This document shows positions 34,033 through 41,999 of a DNA stretch of 64,000 nt, one piece after another. Under the pieces are notes generated by a model that saw only the letters and a program-made list of their open reading frames with translations, was not told the origin of the DNA and did no database searches. The stretch is from NCBI GenBank assembly GCA_947474645.1, contig CANJJD010000013.1, positions 1-64,000 of the forward strand, read 5' to 3'. A program made the position numbers and the translations under genes. The first letter of the stretch is position 1. Each line of letters starts with the position of its first letter. The stretch comes from Alphaproteobacteria bacterium. Its GTDB lineage: Bacteria > Pseudomonadota > Alphaproteobacteria > Micropepsales > Micropepsaceae.

Positions 34033-34395
34033 CTAGCGCCGAAGGAAAATGGCGCCCAGAAAGGCGCCGACACTGCCCGCGATCAGCAGAGACTGGATGG
34101 GCTGGGCGCGAACATGGCTGCGCAATTCCTCGGCATTCTCGTCCGCCCAGTCTTCGGCCTCTTCCTTGTATTCCAGCGCGGTGACCTTGGCTTCGCGGGC
34201 GGCTTCCTCCGCCAGCGCCACGGCGCGGTCGGCGATTTCCTCCGCCGAGCGCATGGCCAGGGCCGCGCGTTCGGAGGCGATCTCGGTGACATCGCCGTAA
34301 AGTCCCTTCATGTCGCCCTGCAGCGCCTGGATATCGGCGCGCAGCGCCGAAAGCCGCGCTTCGAGGTTGCCGGACTGTTTTTTCTTGGCGGCCAT
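34033..34395 (-). CDS. DUF883 (ElaB/YqjD-like) membrane-anchored protein
   Basis: 120 residues: long Ala/Glu-rich amphipathic helix (about 13-92) and a C-terminal membrane anchor (LLIAGSVGAFLGAIFLRR). E. coli relatives ElaB and YqjD are stationary-phase proteins that tether ribosomes to the membrane. Starts 28 bases after phyR and is probably co-transcribed with it. TTGGAGAT is the ribosome site. Confidence 0.82.
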   Translation of the reverse strand: MAAKKKQSGNLEARLSALRADIQALQGDMKGLYGDVTEIASERAALAMRSAEEIADRAVALAEEAAREAKVTALEYKEEAEDWADENAEELRSHVRAQPIQSLLIAGSVGAFLGAIFLRR

Positions 34396-34423
34396 GACTG
34401 AGATCTCCAACTAGAAAGAAAAC

Positions 34424-35212
34424 TTAAGCAGCTTCGCGCGCGACAGGATGGAAGAACAACGCCTGGCCCACCGTGGCCTGCACCGTCTCGGGCAGGAACG
34501 GCTTGGCAATCAGATACGTCGGCTCGGGCCGTTCGCCGGTGAGAAGTTTTTCCGGATAGGCGGTGATGAAGATCACCGGGATGTCGAACGAGGCCAGGAT
34601 TTCGCTGACCGCGTCGATGCCGCTGCCGCCTTCGCCCAGGTTGATATCCGCCAGCACCAGGCCGGGACGTTCGGACTTGGCCTTGGCCACCGCATCGTCC
34701 TTGGTGGCAGCCACGGCGACCACCTTGTGGCCCAGCTCGGTGACCAGGTTTTCCAGGTCGAGCGCGATGATCGGCTCGTCCTCGATGATCAGCACCCGGC
34801 TGGCCAACTGGCTGTCGATGGTCTTCTGGGCGCCCAGGATGGCGGCTTCCACCTCTTCGGGGGTCTCATCCACGATGAAGGCGGCTTCCTCCAGGCTGAA
34901 GGCCTCCACGGCGGTCAAAAGCAGGGCCGCCCGCTTGGTGGCGGACAGGGACTTGAGGCGGCCTTCGGGGCTGTGGCTGGCGGCCGGGGCCTCATTGTCG
35001 AAATGCTCGGCGCCGGACTGCCAGATGGCATGGAAGATCCGGTACAGGCCGACCCGGGGGGGCACGCCCTCGATCAGGCTCTGGTCACCCGCCAACAGCG
35101 CGGTCAGGGCGGCCCGCACATGGGCGTACCCGCTGGACTGGGATCCCCTTAAAGCCCTGGCATAGCGGCGCAAATAGGGAAGATGCGGCGCAAGGGTCTG
35201 CGACATACTCAT
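34424..35212 (-). CDS. phyR: General stress response anti-anti-sigma regulator PhyR
   Basis: 262 residues: N-terminal sigma-like domain (about 1-130, sigma2-like then sigma4-like SLEEAAFIVDETPEEVEAAI) fused to a receiver (about 138-255) with Glu144, Asp145, phospho-acceptor Asp189 (LVLADINLG), Thr217 and Lys237. When phosphorylated PhyR binds NepR and frees EcfG. The ATG at 35212 has GAAGGAG 7 bases upstream; a longer reading has no ribosome site. Confidence 0.95.
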   Translation of the reverse strand: MSMSQTLAPHLPYLRRYARALRGSQSSGYAHVRAALTALLAGDQSLIEGVPPRVGLYRIFHAIWQSGAEHFDNEAPAASHSPEGRLKSLSATKRAALLLTAVEAFSLEEAAFIVDETPEEVEAAILGAQKTIDSQLASRVLIIEDEPIIALDLENLVTELGHKVVAVAATKDDAVAKAKSERPGLVLADINLGEGGSGIDAVSEILASFDIPVIFITAYPEKLLTGERPEPTYLIAKPFLPETVQATVGQALFFHPVAREAA

Positions 35213-35248
35213 GGAAAGGCTCCTTCGGCCCAAGAAAAGCTCAGGGGA

Positions 35249-35275
35249 GGAACTTACGCCAGTCAAAAAAGTTCC
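35249..35275. promoter_or_regulatory. Palindromic, two-way EcfG-type promoter (phyR side and nepR side)
   Basis: GGAAC (35249-35253), 17 bases, GTTCC (35271-35275). Because the ends are inverse complements, it reads GGAAC-N17-GTT on both strands. Leftward it fits phyR (start 35212); rightward it could add to nepR transcription. Confidence 0.6.
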
Positions 35276-35285
35276 CTAGCCTGCC

Positions 35286-35310
35286 GGAACCATCACGAAA
35301 TCCGTTCGTT
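35286..35310 (+). promoter_or_regulatory. EcfG-type promoter of nepR-ecfG
   Basis: GGAAC (35286-35290), 16 bases, CGTT (35307-35310). Perfect consensus. It leaves a leader of about 95 bases before the nepR ATG. Autoregulation of ecfG by EcfG is the known pattern. Confidence 0.8.
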
Positions 35311-35413
35311 TGGAACCTTGGGAAGGGAACTGGTATGGGGCAGAGACGTCGAAATAAGGCGGATTTCCGGGCTTTTCCGGGCGCTGCCGCACCAGGAAAT
35401 GGCGTGAACAGAT

Positions 35414-35617
35414 ATGACGCAGCAATGGGAAATGGACGTGGCTGAAGAAAAGCCCTCCGAAAAGGCCCGGGCGATCCGGGCGCGCCAGCGCGCGATCGGC
35501 CGCGAGCTGCGCCGCATGTATGACGATGTCGCACAGGAACAGGTGCCGGACGATTTTATGGACCTGCTGCGCCAAATTGATGAAGCTGAGGACAAGGGGG
35601 GCAAGAAGGTATCGTGA
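35414..35617 (+). CDS. nepR: Anti-sigma factor NepR
   Basis: 67 residues with the invariant NepR core IGRELRRMYDDVAQEQVPDD followed by F-M-D-L-L-R-Q-I-D, two helices that clamp EcfG and are in turn bound by phosphorylated PhyR. Divergent from phyR. The stop overlaps the ecfG start (TGATG), giving translational coupling of sigma and anti-sigma. Confidence 0.95.
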   Translation: MTQQWEMDVAEEKPSEKARAIRARQRAIGRELRRMYDDVAQEQVPDDFMDLLRQIDEAEDKGGKKVS

Positions 35618-36258
35618 TGCCCACATCCGCCCCCTCTGCCGCCACCCAGAAGCCGGAAAATCCCGACTTCAAATCCGAACTGCTTGGCCTGGTCCCGTTC
35701 CTGCGCGCCTTTGCCCGCTCGCTGACCGGCAACCAGGAAGCCGCCGACGACTTGGCGCAGGAAACGCTGGTCAAGGCCTGGCAGAGCCGCTCCAGCTTCA
35801 TCCCGGGCACCAATCTCAAGGCCTGGCTATTCACCATCCTGCGCAACCAGTTCTACTCGGACCGGCGCCGTGCCTGGCGCCAGGCGCCCTGGGACCAGGA
35901 TGCCGCCGAACGCATTCCCGGCGGCGGCGAGGACCAGGTCCATTCGGCCGAACTGTCCGACACGGTGCGCGCCCTCAAGCATCTGTCCGACGAACAGCGC
36001 GAAGCGCTGATTTTGGTGGGCGCCGGCGGCTTTTCCTATGAAGACGCCGCGGCCATCTGCAAATGCGCCGTGGGCACGGTGAAGAGCCGGGTTGCCCGCG
36101 CGCGCAAGACCTTGATAGAGATTCTGGACGGCAGCGACACGCTGAATGATGTTTCCCGTCCTGCCGGTGGGGATGCCGCTCGTGAAATCATGGCGCAGCT
36201 TGACCAGCTCAGCCCCGGACGCTCCGACCAGGTCGGCGGAAAAAAGCGCCTCAAATAA
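35617..36258 (+). CDS. ecfG: General stress ECF sigma factor EcfG
   Basis: 213 residues. Sigma2 about 25-90 (DDLAQETLVKAWQSR, LFTILRNQFYSDRRR), sigma4 about 112-170 (LSDEQREALILVGAGGFSYE, AVGTVKSRVARARKTL). GGFSYEDAA is typical of the EcfG group. ATG at 35617 overlaps the nepR stop; a GTG three bases earlier is possible. Expected to recognise the GGAAC...GTT promoters listed here. Confidence 0.95.
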   Translation: MPTSAPSAATQKPENPDFKSELLGLVPFLRAFARSLTGNQEAADDLAQETLVKAWQSRSSFIPGTNLKAWLFTILRNQFYSDRRRAWRQAPWDQDAAERIPGGGEDQVHSAELSDTVRALKHLSDEQREALILVGAGGFSYEDAAAICKCAVGTVKSRVARARKTLIEILDGSDTLNDVSRPAGGDAAREIMAQLDQLSPGRSDQVGGKKRLK

Positions 36259-36262
36259 TCCC

Positions 36263-37966
36263 ATGGACATGATGAGCCGAGAGGCCGGCTGGACACTGCG
36301 CCGCCGGCTCCAGGCGATCATTACCCTGGCGCTGGTGCCGGTGGTGCTGGTGTCCATCTTCCAGGGCGTGGCGCGCGCGCGCCTCGACATCGCCAACGTC
36401 CATGAACGGCTGCTGGCATCGGCGCGCAGCGTGGCGGCCGGCGACCAGAATTTGATGGCCGCCGCCGAACAGGTGCTGCGCGCGGTGGGCAGCCTGTCCG
36501 AAGTGCGCAGCATGAGCGGCAATTGCGATGGCGTCCTGGCCGACACGCTGATCGGGGTGCGCTATTTCTCCAACCTCTCGCGCATTGACGCCAGCGGCCG
36601 CGTGGTCTGTTCGGCCATGGCCCTGGCCCATGGCCTGAAGGTGAACCAGTTCGGCGTGTTTGCGGACGCGCAGAAGACCGACGGCATGGCGGTCTCCAAC
36701 GAATTGATCAGCCGCGTCACCGGCCAGCCGGTGATCGGCGGCATGCTGGCGCTGCACAAGGCGGACGGCTCATTCGACGGCACCGTGGCGATCTCGCTGG
36801 ACGTGCACTGGATCGACTACATGATGCGCTCCACCAACCTGCCCAAGGGCGCGGTGGTGGCGGTATTCGACCGCACCGGCAAGGTGATCGCCACCAACAA
36901 CAAGGATGTGGGCAACGCCATTGCCAAGGCGTCTCTGGCGTCCGGCGCCAGCTCCACCGACGTTTCCAGCGCGGTGGATTCCAGCGGCAACCTGTGGCGC
37001 TACGGCAATGCGCCGCTGATGGGCAATTCCATCTTTGTCACCTTCGCCATGGGCGAAGCCCGGCTGTTCGGCCCCACCTATCTGCATGTCGGCCTGGATT
37101 TCGCGCTGCCCATTTTGATGATCGGCTTTGCCTGGTTCGCCATCTGGCTGGCCACCGACCGGCAGGTGACCCAGTGGATCAGCTATCTGCGGCGCATCGC
37201 GGCGGCCTATCGCGGCGGCCATTATGCCATCCGCCCGGACCTGGCGGACGCGCCGGTGGAGTTCAGGCTGCTGGGCAATGCGCTGAGCGAGATGGCCGAA
37301 GGCATCCAGGACCGCGACCATCGCCTGCGCGAAGCGGTGGACATGAAGACCACCCTGATCAAGGAAATCCATCACCGGGTGAAGAACAACCTGCAGATCG
37401 TGATGAGCCTGCTGTCCATCCAGGCCAACCAGGTGAAGGATCCTGCCTCGCGCGACGCGCTGGTCCAGGCCCAGACGCGCATCAATGCCCTGGCGCTGGT
37501 GCACCGCATCCTCAACGAGCTGGAGGACCAGAGCACCCTGGACATCCACGACCTGCTCGAACAGCTTTGCCACCAGATCGCCGGCGGCATGAGCAACGAG
37601 AATGTGCGGGTCGAGGTCGATGTGCCCAGCCGGGTGGTGTCGGGCAGCGTGGCGGTGGCCCTGGCCCTGTTCACGGTGGAAGTCCTGACCAACATCTTCA
37701 AGCATGCCTTTCCGGACGAGCGGAACGGCGTGATCCGGGTCAGCATGGCGCCGGCGGACGGCGGCAAGCTGAAGCTGACCATCGCCGATGACGGCCGCGG
37801 CTTTGCCATGGAAACCACCGGCAAGAGCGTGGGCAGCCGCCTGATCAAGACCTTCGGCCTGCAACTGGGCGGGGTTTCCAACGTCCATTCCGAGCCGGGC
37901 AAGGGCACGGTGGTGGAGCTGGTGTTCCCCGACCCGGACCTGAAGCCCGAAGTGCCCAGCGCCTAA
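36263..37966 (+). CDS. Membrane sensor histidine kinase, HisKA_2 (PhyK-like)
   Basis: 567 residues: TM1 about 17-35, a periplasmic sensor domain (about 36-277), TM2 about 279-297, HAMP-like linker, then HisKA_2 with phospho-acceptor His371 in EIHHRVKNN and an HATPase domain (N-box EVLTNIFKHAF, G-box DDGRGF). Starts 4 bases after ecfG. HisKA_2/HWE kinases next to ecfG are the known PhyR phospho-donors, so this is the likely signal input. Confidence 0.9.
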   Translation: MDMMSREAGWTLRRRLQAIITLALVPVVLVSIFQGVARARLDIANVHERLLASARSVAAGDQNLMAAAEQVLRAVGSLSEVRSMSGNCDGVLADTLIGVRYFSNLSRIDASGRVVCSAMALAHGLKVNQFGVFADAQKTDGMAVSNELISRVTGQPVIGGMLALHKADGSFDGTVAISLDVHWIDYMMRSTNLPKGAVVAVFDRTGKVIATNNKDVGNAIAKASLASGASSTDVSSAVDSSGNLWRYGNAPLMGNSIFVTFAMGEARLFGPTYLHVGLDFALPILMIGFAWFAIWLATDRQVTQWISYLRRIAAAYRGGHYAIRPDLADAPVEFRLLGNALSEMAEGIQDRDHRLREAVDMKTTLIKEIHHRVKNNLQIVMSLLSIQANQVKDPASRDALVQAQTRINALALVHRILNELEDQSTLDIHDLLEQLCHQIAGGMSNENVRVEVDVPSRVVSGSVAVALALFTVEVLTNIFKHAFPDERNGVIRVSMAPADGGKLKLTIADDGRGFAMETTGKSVGSRLIKTFGLQLGGVSNVHSEPGKGTVVELVFPDPDLKPEVPSA

Positions 37967-38055
37967 CAGAATTCGCCAAGCTGACATGCGTTTGGGGCTG
38001 TTTTCGTTAAGCCCTGAATGGTTATGTTCCGGCTCGAATATCAGTGAGCAGGGCC

Positions 38056-39459
38056 ATGGCGGACAGTTTTGATGCAATCGTGATCGGCGGCGGACCGGGC
38101 GGCTACAATGCCGCCATCCGCCTGGGCCAGCTTGGCCTTTCCAGCGCCTGCATCGACAAGCGCGGCAGCTTCGGCGGCACCTGCCTGAATGTCGGCTGCA
38201 TCCCCTCCAAGGCGTTGCTGCACGCCTCCGAACGTTTCCACGAAGCCCAGCACGATTTCGCCAAGCTGGGCATCAAGGCCAAGGTGGATCTCGATCTGCC
38301 CGCCATGATGGCCCAAAAATCCAAGGTCGTCGGCGAGCTGACCAAGGGCGTGGAATTCCTGCTCAAGAAAGCCAAGAGCGAGGCCATTGTCGGCGAAGCG
38401 AAAATCACCGGACCCGGCAAGGTCGAAGTGAAGCTGGCCGACGGCAAGACCCGTTCCCTCACCGCCAAGCACATCATCATCGCCACCGGCTCGGATGTCG
38501 CGCCGCTGCCCGGCGTCACGGTGGATGAAAAACAGATCGTATCCTCGACCGGCGCCATCGCCCTGAGCTCTGTTCCAAAGAAGTTATTGGTCGTTGGTGC
38601 CGGCGTGATCGGGCTGGAGCTGGGTTCGGTATGGGCGCGTCTTGGCGCCGAAGTGACGGTGGTGGAATTCCTCGATCGCGTTACCCCCGGCATTGACCTG
38701 GAAGTGTCCAAGGCGTTCCAGCGGGTGCTGACCAAGCAGGGCTTCACCTTCCATCTGTCGACCAAGGTCACGGGCGTGGAGAAGAAGGGCGGCGGCCTGA
38801 AAGTCAGCGTCGAACCGGCGGCGGGCGGCGAGGGCCAGGTGCTGGACGCCGATGTGATGCTGGTCGCCATCGGCCGCATTCCCTACACCGCCAATCTTGG
38901 CTTGCAGGAAGCCGGCGTGGCGCTGGACAAGCGCGGCCGCGTCGTCACCGACCATCACTATCGCACCAATGTGCCGGGCATCTATGCCATCGGCGATTGC
39001 CGCGAAGGCCCAATGCTGGCGCACAAGGCCGAGGATGAAGCGGTGGCCTGCGCCGACCTGATCGCCGGCAAGGCGGGGCATGTGAATTACGATGCGATCC
39101 CGTCGGTGGTCTACACCTTCCCGGAAGTCGCGACTGTCGGCAAATCGGAAGAAGAGCTGAAGGCGGCGGGCATCGCCTACAAGGTCGGCAAGTTTCCCTT
39201 CACCGCCAATGCCCGCGCCAAGACCATCATGGCGACCGACGGCATGGTGAAGATCCTGGCCGATGCCAAGACCGACAAGGTGCTGGGCTGCGCCATCATC
39301 GGACCGGAAGCCGGCAACCTGATCGCCGAAGTGGTGCTGGCGATGGAGTTCGGCGCGTCATCGGAAGACATCGCCCGCACCTGTCATTCGCATCCCACCT
39401 TGAGCGAAGCGGTGCGCCAGGCGGCTATGGGTGTCGAAGGCTGGACGATGCAGATGTGA
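38056..39459 (+). CDS. lpdA: Dihydrolipoyl dehydrogenase
   Basis: E3 of 2-oxoacid dehydrogenase complexes: reoxidises dihydrolipoamide with NAD. 467 residues: FAD loop VIGGGPGGYNAA, redox disulfide Cys43-Cys48 (GGTCLNVGCIPSK), NAD loop GAGVIGLELGSV, and the C-terminal active-site His-Glu in CHSHPTLSEAV. Start MADSFDAI has AGCAGGG upstream. It stands alone, without its E1/E2 genes in the window. Confidence 0.93.
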   Translation: MADSFDAIVIGGGPGGYNAAIRLGQLGLSSACIDKRGSFGGTCLNVGCIPSKALLHASERFHEAQHDFAKLGIKAKVDLDLPAMMAQKSKVVGELTKGVEFLLKKAKSEAIVGEAKITGPGKVEVKLADGKTRSLTAKHIIIATGSDVAPLPGVTVDEKQIVSSTGAIALSSVPKKLLVVGAGVIGLELGSVWARLGAEVTVVEFLDRVTPGIDLEVSKAFQRVLTKQGFTFHLSTKVTGVEKKGGGLKVSVEPAAGGEGQVLDADVMLVAIGRIPYTANLGLQEAGVALDKRGRVVTDHHYRTNVPGIYAIGDCREGPMLAHKAEDEAVACADLIAGKAGHVNYDAIPSVVYTFPEVATVGKSEEELKAAGIAYKVGKFPFTANARAKTIMATDGMVKILADAKTDKVLGCAIIGPEAGNLIAEVVLAMEFGASSEDIARTCHSHPTLSEAVRQAAMGVEGWTMQM

Positions 39460-39535
39460 ATTCGCGCCAAGCGCGAATTCATCCCCGGCGAGCCGCGACC
39501 AGCGGCGAGGGAGTTCGTAGCGTCAGCGTACGAAC
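39458..39535. repeat. Three tandem hairpins downstream of lpdA
   Basis: GAATTCGCGC/GCGCGAATTC (39458-39480, begins in the lpdA stop), GCCGC/GCGGC (39492-39506) and GTTCGTA-GCGTCAGCG-TACGAAC (39513-39535). The third has the same loop as hairpins at 48934-48956 and 48985-49009. Confidence 0.65.
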
Positions 39536-39556
39536 GATCCAACTTCTTCTGAACTT

Positions 39557-39688
39557 CTAAAGCGAACTCAGCGCCCAGGTGATCGCGCCGATGGCGGCGA
39601 AGAAGCCCAGCCAGGTCAGGCAGAACATGATCGCGCAGCGATTCTGTTCCTTCTTGGACATCTCAGGATGATGCTCAACCACGGCCAT
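39557..39688 (-). CDS. Small membrane protein, 43 residues
   Basis: MAVVEHHPEMSKKEQNRCAI then one membrane segment (IMFCLTWLGFFAAIGAITWAL). GGGAGCACG precedes the ATG. The layout recalls small single-helix subunits such as aa3 oxidase subunit IV, but I cannot assign it. 86 bases downstream of the FAD monooxygenase stop on the same strand. Confidence 0.55.
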   Translation of the reverse strand: MAVVEHHPEMSKKEQNRCAIMFCLTWLGFFAAIGAITWALSSL

Positions 39689-39774
39689 GGCGTGCTCCCG
39701 CTTGGACCCTCGCGCAAAGCCTATGCCGGTTTGTGCCCCCGCAGAATGAAATTCGATGGCGCAGCGCAGCAAAC

Positions 39775-40992
39775 TCAGCGTTTGGGCAGCCGCACATGTT
39801 CGGGGCGGACGCCCATGCCGATGAAGCGGGCCGGGAACTGGCGGGCCCAGGGCCAGGCGTTGAGGATTTTGACCAACAGCGGCGGCTCGGGCGTCTTCAT
39901 CGCCGCCAAGGTGGGGGCCAGCACGGCGTTCTGCGCCGCCACCTGGAAAGACTGGATCACCTTGGTGGGAAATTCGCGCCGCTTCTGCACGCGCTTAAGG
40001 TCGCGCAAACCCGGCACGCCTTTGGTCAGCACGGGGCTGAGGATATTGGCCGTCGCCACAGCGTCCTGGATGGCGAGATTGATGCCCACCCCGCCGATGG
40101 GTGACATGGCATGGGCGGCGTCGCCGATGCAGAGCAGGCCCGGCCGCGCCCAGCTCGAAAGCCGGTCCACCGTCACGGTCAACAGCTTGACCTGATCGAA
40201 ATCCTTGATGGCGTCGTCAATGCGCCCCGCGGCAAAGCCGGCGATCGATTTCAGGCGATTGCGGAATTTGGTCAGGCCATCGGCCTTGATGGCGTCGAAG
40301 CCGCCCTTGGGGATCAGATAGGCGCATTGCCAGTAATCGGTGCGATAGATCATCACGAACAACTGGCCATCGCGGATCTTGCCGATCAGGTCGGCGGGAT
40401 CGCCCGGCAACACCGGCAGGCTCAGCCACAGCACGTCGAACGGCGCGCCCAGGTCGTTGACCTTCAGGCCGGACTTGTCGCGCAGGATGGAGCGGCGGCC
40501 ATCGGCGGCGATGGTCAGCCCGGCCCGGATCTGCATGTTTCCGTTTGGACCGGTCGCCAGAACACCGCAGATCCGTCCGTTCTGCGCAATCAGATCCTTG
40601 GCCTCGGTCTGCATCAGCAGATGGAAGTTGGGCAGCTTTTTCGCCTGCTGGGCGAGAAAATCCAGGAAGTCCCATTGCGGCATCAGGGCGATGAACTTGG
40701 CGATGGTGGGCAGGCGGGAAAAATCGCCGATGGTGAAATGCTCATCCCCGATCTCGATCGTGGCGGTGCGAATCCTGGTGTGCGGCAGCTTGAGGAAATC
40801 TTCCAGCAGGCCCAGCTCGTGCATCACTTGCAGGGTCGAGGGGTGCACCGTGTCGCCGCGGAAATCGCGCAGGAAATCCTTGTGCTTTTCCAGCACCGTC
40901 ACATCCACCCCCGCCCGGGCCAGCAGATAGCCGCACATCATGCCGGCCGGGCCCCCGCCCGCGATCACGCATGTGGTGGAAAGTGTTTCCAA
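39775..40992 (-). CDS. FAD-dependent aromatic-ring-type monooxygenase
   Basis: 405 residues, class A flavoprotein monooxygenase fold: CVIAGGGPAGMMCGYLLARA, FRGDTVHPSTLQVM, the DG motif in TIAADGRRS, and the GD motif LLCIGDAAHAMSPIGGVGIN. HPST is typical of the PheA/TfdB/MhpA branch. Substrate unknown. Divergent from the HpcH/HpaI aldolase 47 bases away, which suggests a joint catabolic role. Confidence 0.85.
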   Translation of the reverse strand: METLSTTCVIAGGGPAGMMCGYLLARAGVDVTVLEKHKDFLRDFRGDTVHPSTLQVMHELGLLEDFLKLPHTRIRTATIEIGDEHFTIGDFSRLPTIAKFIALMPQWDFLDFLAQQAKKLPNFHLLMQTEAKDLIAQNGRICGVLATGPNGNMQIRAGLTIAADGRRSILRDKSGLKVNDLGAPFDVLWLSLPVLPGDPADLIGKIRDGQLFVMIYRTDYWQCAYLIPKGGFDAIKADGLTKFRNRLKSIAGFAAGRIDDAIKDFDQVKLLTVTVDRLSSWARPGLLCIGDAAHAMSPIGGVGINLAIQDAVATANILSPVLTKGVPGLRDLKRVQKRREFPTKVIQSFQVAAQNAVLAPTLAAMKTPEPPLLVKILNAWPWARQFPARFIGMGVRPEHVRLPKR

Positions 40993-41039
40993 TCCGCGCC
41001 CCCTTGCCCTTGCCGTCCGTTGGTCTAACCTGAACCGGC

Positions 41040-41792
41040 ATGCGCGCCAATCGTATCCGTGAATTGTGGGCCTCGGGCAAGCCGGCCCTGAATTGCTGGA
41101 TCACCCTGCCGGGGACCTTGGCGGCGGAAATGCTGGCGCATCAGGGCTGGCACAGCCTGACCGTGGACCTGCAGCATGGCGCCAGCGATTTCGCCTCCAT
41201 GTGCGCCATGTTCGCCGCCATCTCCACCACCGACACGGTGCCGCTGATGCGGGTGGCCTGGAACGCGCCGGGCGATGTGATGAAGGCGCTGGATGCCGGC
41301 GCCTATGGCGTGATCTGCCCCAATATCGAAACGGTGGAGGAGTGCGAACGTTTTGTCGGCGCCTGCCATTATCCGCCGGATGGCTATCGCAGCTTCGGGC
41401 CCAAGCGCGGGCTGCTCTATGGCGGCAAGGATTATGTCCATCACGCCAACAAGACGATTTTGACCATCATCCAGATCGAGACCCTCAAGGGGTTGCAGAA
41501 TGTGGATGCCATCGCCGCGGTGAAGGGGCTGGACATGCTCTATGTCGGCCCGTCCGACCTGGGCCTGGCGCTGGGCCGCGAGGCCAAGCAGAACCAGACC
41601 GATCCGGTGGTGATGGACGCCATCGACAAGATTTTGAAGGCGGCCAAGAAGGCGGGCCTGAAGGCCGGCATGCATTGCACCAGCGCCGAATACGCCGCCC
41701 AGATGATCGAGAAGGGCTTTGATTTCCTCACCGTCATCTCGGACGAGAATCTGCTGGCGCGCGGCGCCGCCGAACGCGCCAAGCTGGCTTGA
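41040..41792 (+). CDS. HpcH/HpaI family aldolase
   Basis: 250 residues, class II pyruvate-type aldolase. Seen: WHSLTVDLQHGASDF (catalytic His), PLMRVAWNAPGDVMKALDAGAYGVICPNIET (shortened view: Arg and PNIET), metal Glu in IIQIETLKGLQN and Asp in VGPSDLGLALG. Cleaves 4-hydroxy-2-oxoacids to pyruvate plus an aldehyde; exact substrate unknown. The promoter of the following small unit overlaps its stop codon. Confidence 0.88.
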   Translation: MRANRIRELWASGKPALNCWITLPGTLAAEMLAHQGWHSLTVDLQHGASDFASMCAMFAAISTTDTVPLMRVAWNAPGDVMKALDAGAYGVICPNIETVEECERFVGACHYPPDGYRSFGPKRGLLYGGKDYVHHANKTILTIIQIETLKGLQNVDAIAAVKGLDMLYVGPSDLGLALGREAKQNQTDPVVMDAIDKILKAAKKAGLKAGMHCTSAEYAAQMIEKGFDFLTVISDENLLARGAAERAKLA

Positions 41793-41816
41793 ACTCCGGC
41801 CGGGCTGCGCTATATT
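41789..41816 (+). promoter_or_regulatory. Promoter of the small leader/sRNA unit
   Basis: TTGAAC (41789-41794, over the aldolase stop), 16 bases, TATATT (41811-41816). Predicted start near 41823. Confidence 0.55.
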
Positions 41817-41826
41817 TGCAGTGCAA
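41816..41826. promoter_or_regulatory. TTGCA-G-TGCAA operator-like palindrome over the predicted start site
   Basis: Perfect 5-base arms with 1-base centre between the -10 and the Shine-Dalgarno, the usual position for a repressor site. Its GCA/TGC halves resemble PhaR-type sites but lack the full CTGC-N3-GCAG. Confidence 0.45.
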
Positions 41827-41851
41827 CAATTATTGAGAAGGAGGTGATCCA

Positions 41852-41926
41852 TTGTCTCATTGTCTCAGCCTGCGGACGTCTGAAACCGCGAACTGGATCC
41901 TTCTTGCGAAGGGCAGCGCCGCGTAA
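41852..41926 (+). CDS. 24-codon ORF with very strong ribosome binding site (leader peptide or sRNA-encoded)
   Basis: TTG start 6 bases after AAGGAGGTGATCC, which is the exact complement of the 16S rRNA 3' tail. Encodes a 24-residue peptide with the centre SETANWILLAKG. A segment inside the ORF (TGGATCCTTCTT, 41894-41905) can pair with the Shine-Dalgarno region (AGAAG and GATCCA), so translation may be self-controlled. Followed after 25 bases by a strong terminator and then a thiamine-enzyme gene. Confidence 0.55.
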   Translation: MSHCLSLRTSETANWILLAKGSAA

Positions 41927-41951
41927 GCGACGTCTTCAGCACGACAATGTC

Positions 41952-41988
41952 GGGCCGTCACCCTTGCGGGTGGCGGCCCTTCTTGTTT
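41952..41988 (+). terminator. Strong intrinsic terminator just before the TPP-enzyme gene
   Basis: GGGCCGTCACCC (41952-41963), loop TTGC, GGGTGGCGGCCC (41968-41979) with one G-U pair, then TTCTTGTTT. Ends 12 bases before the next ATG. Confidence 0.8.
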
Positions 41989-41999
41989 GAAGTATCCCG

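Noticed and set aside
41836-41850. Fragment of 16S rRNA (AGAAGGAGGTGATCC complements the 3' tail)
   Set aside because: No further rRNA similarity on either side; position 6 bases before a start codon shows a Shine-Dalgarno.
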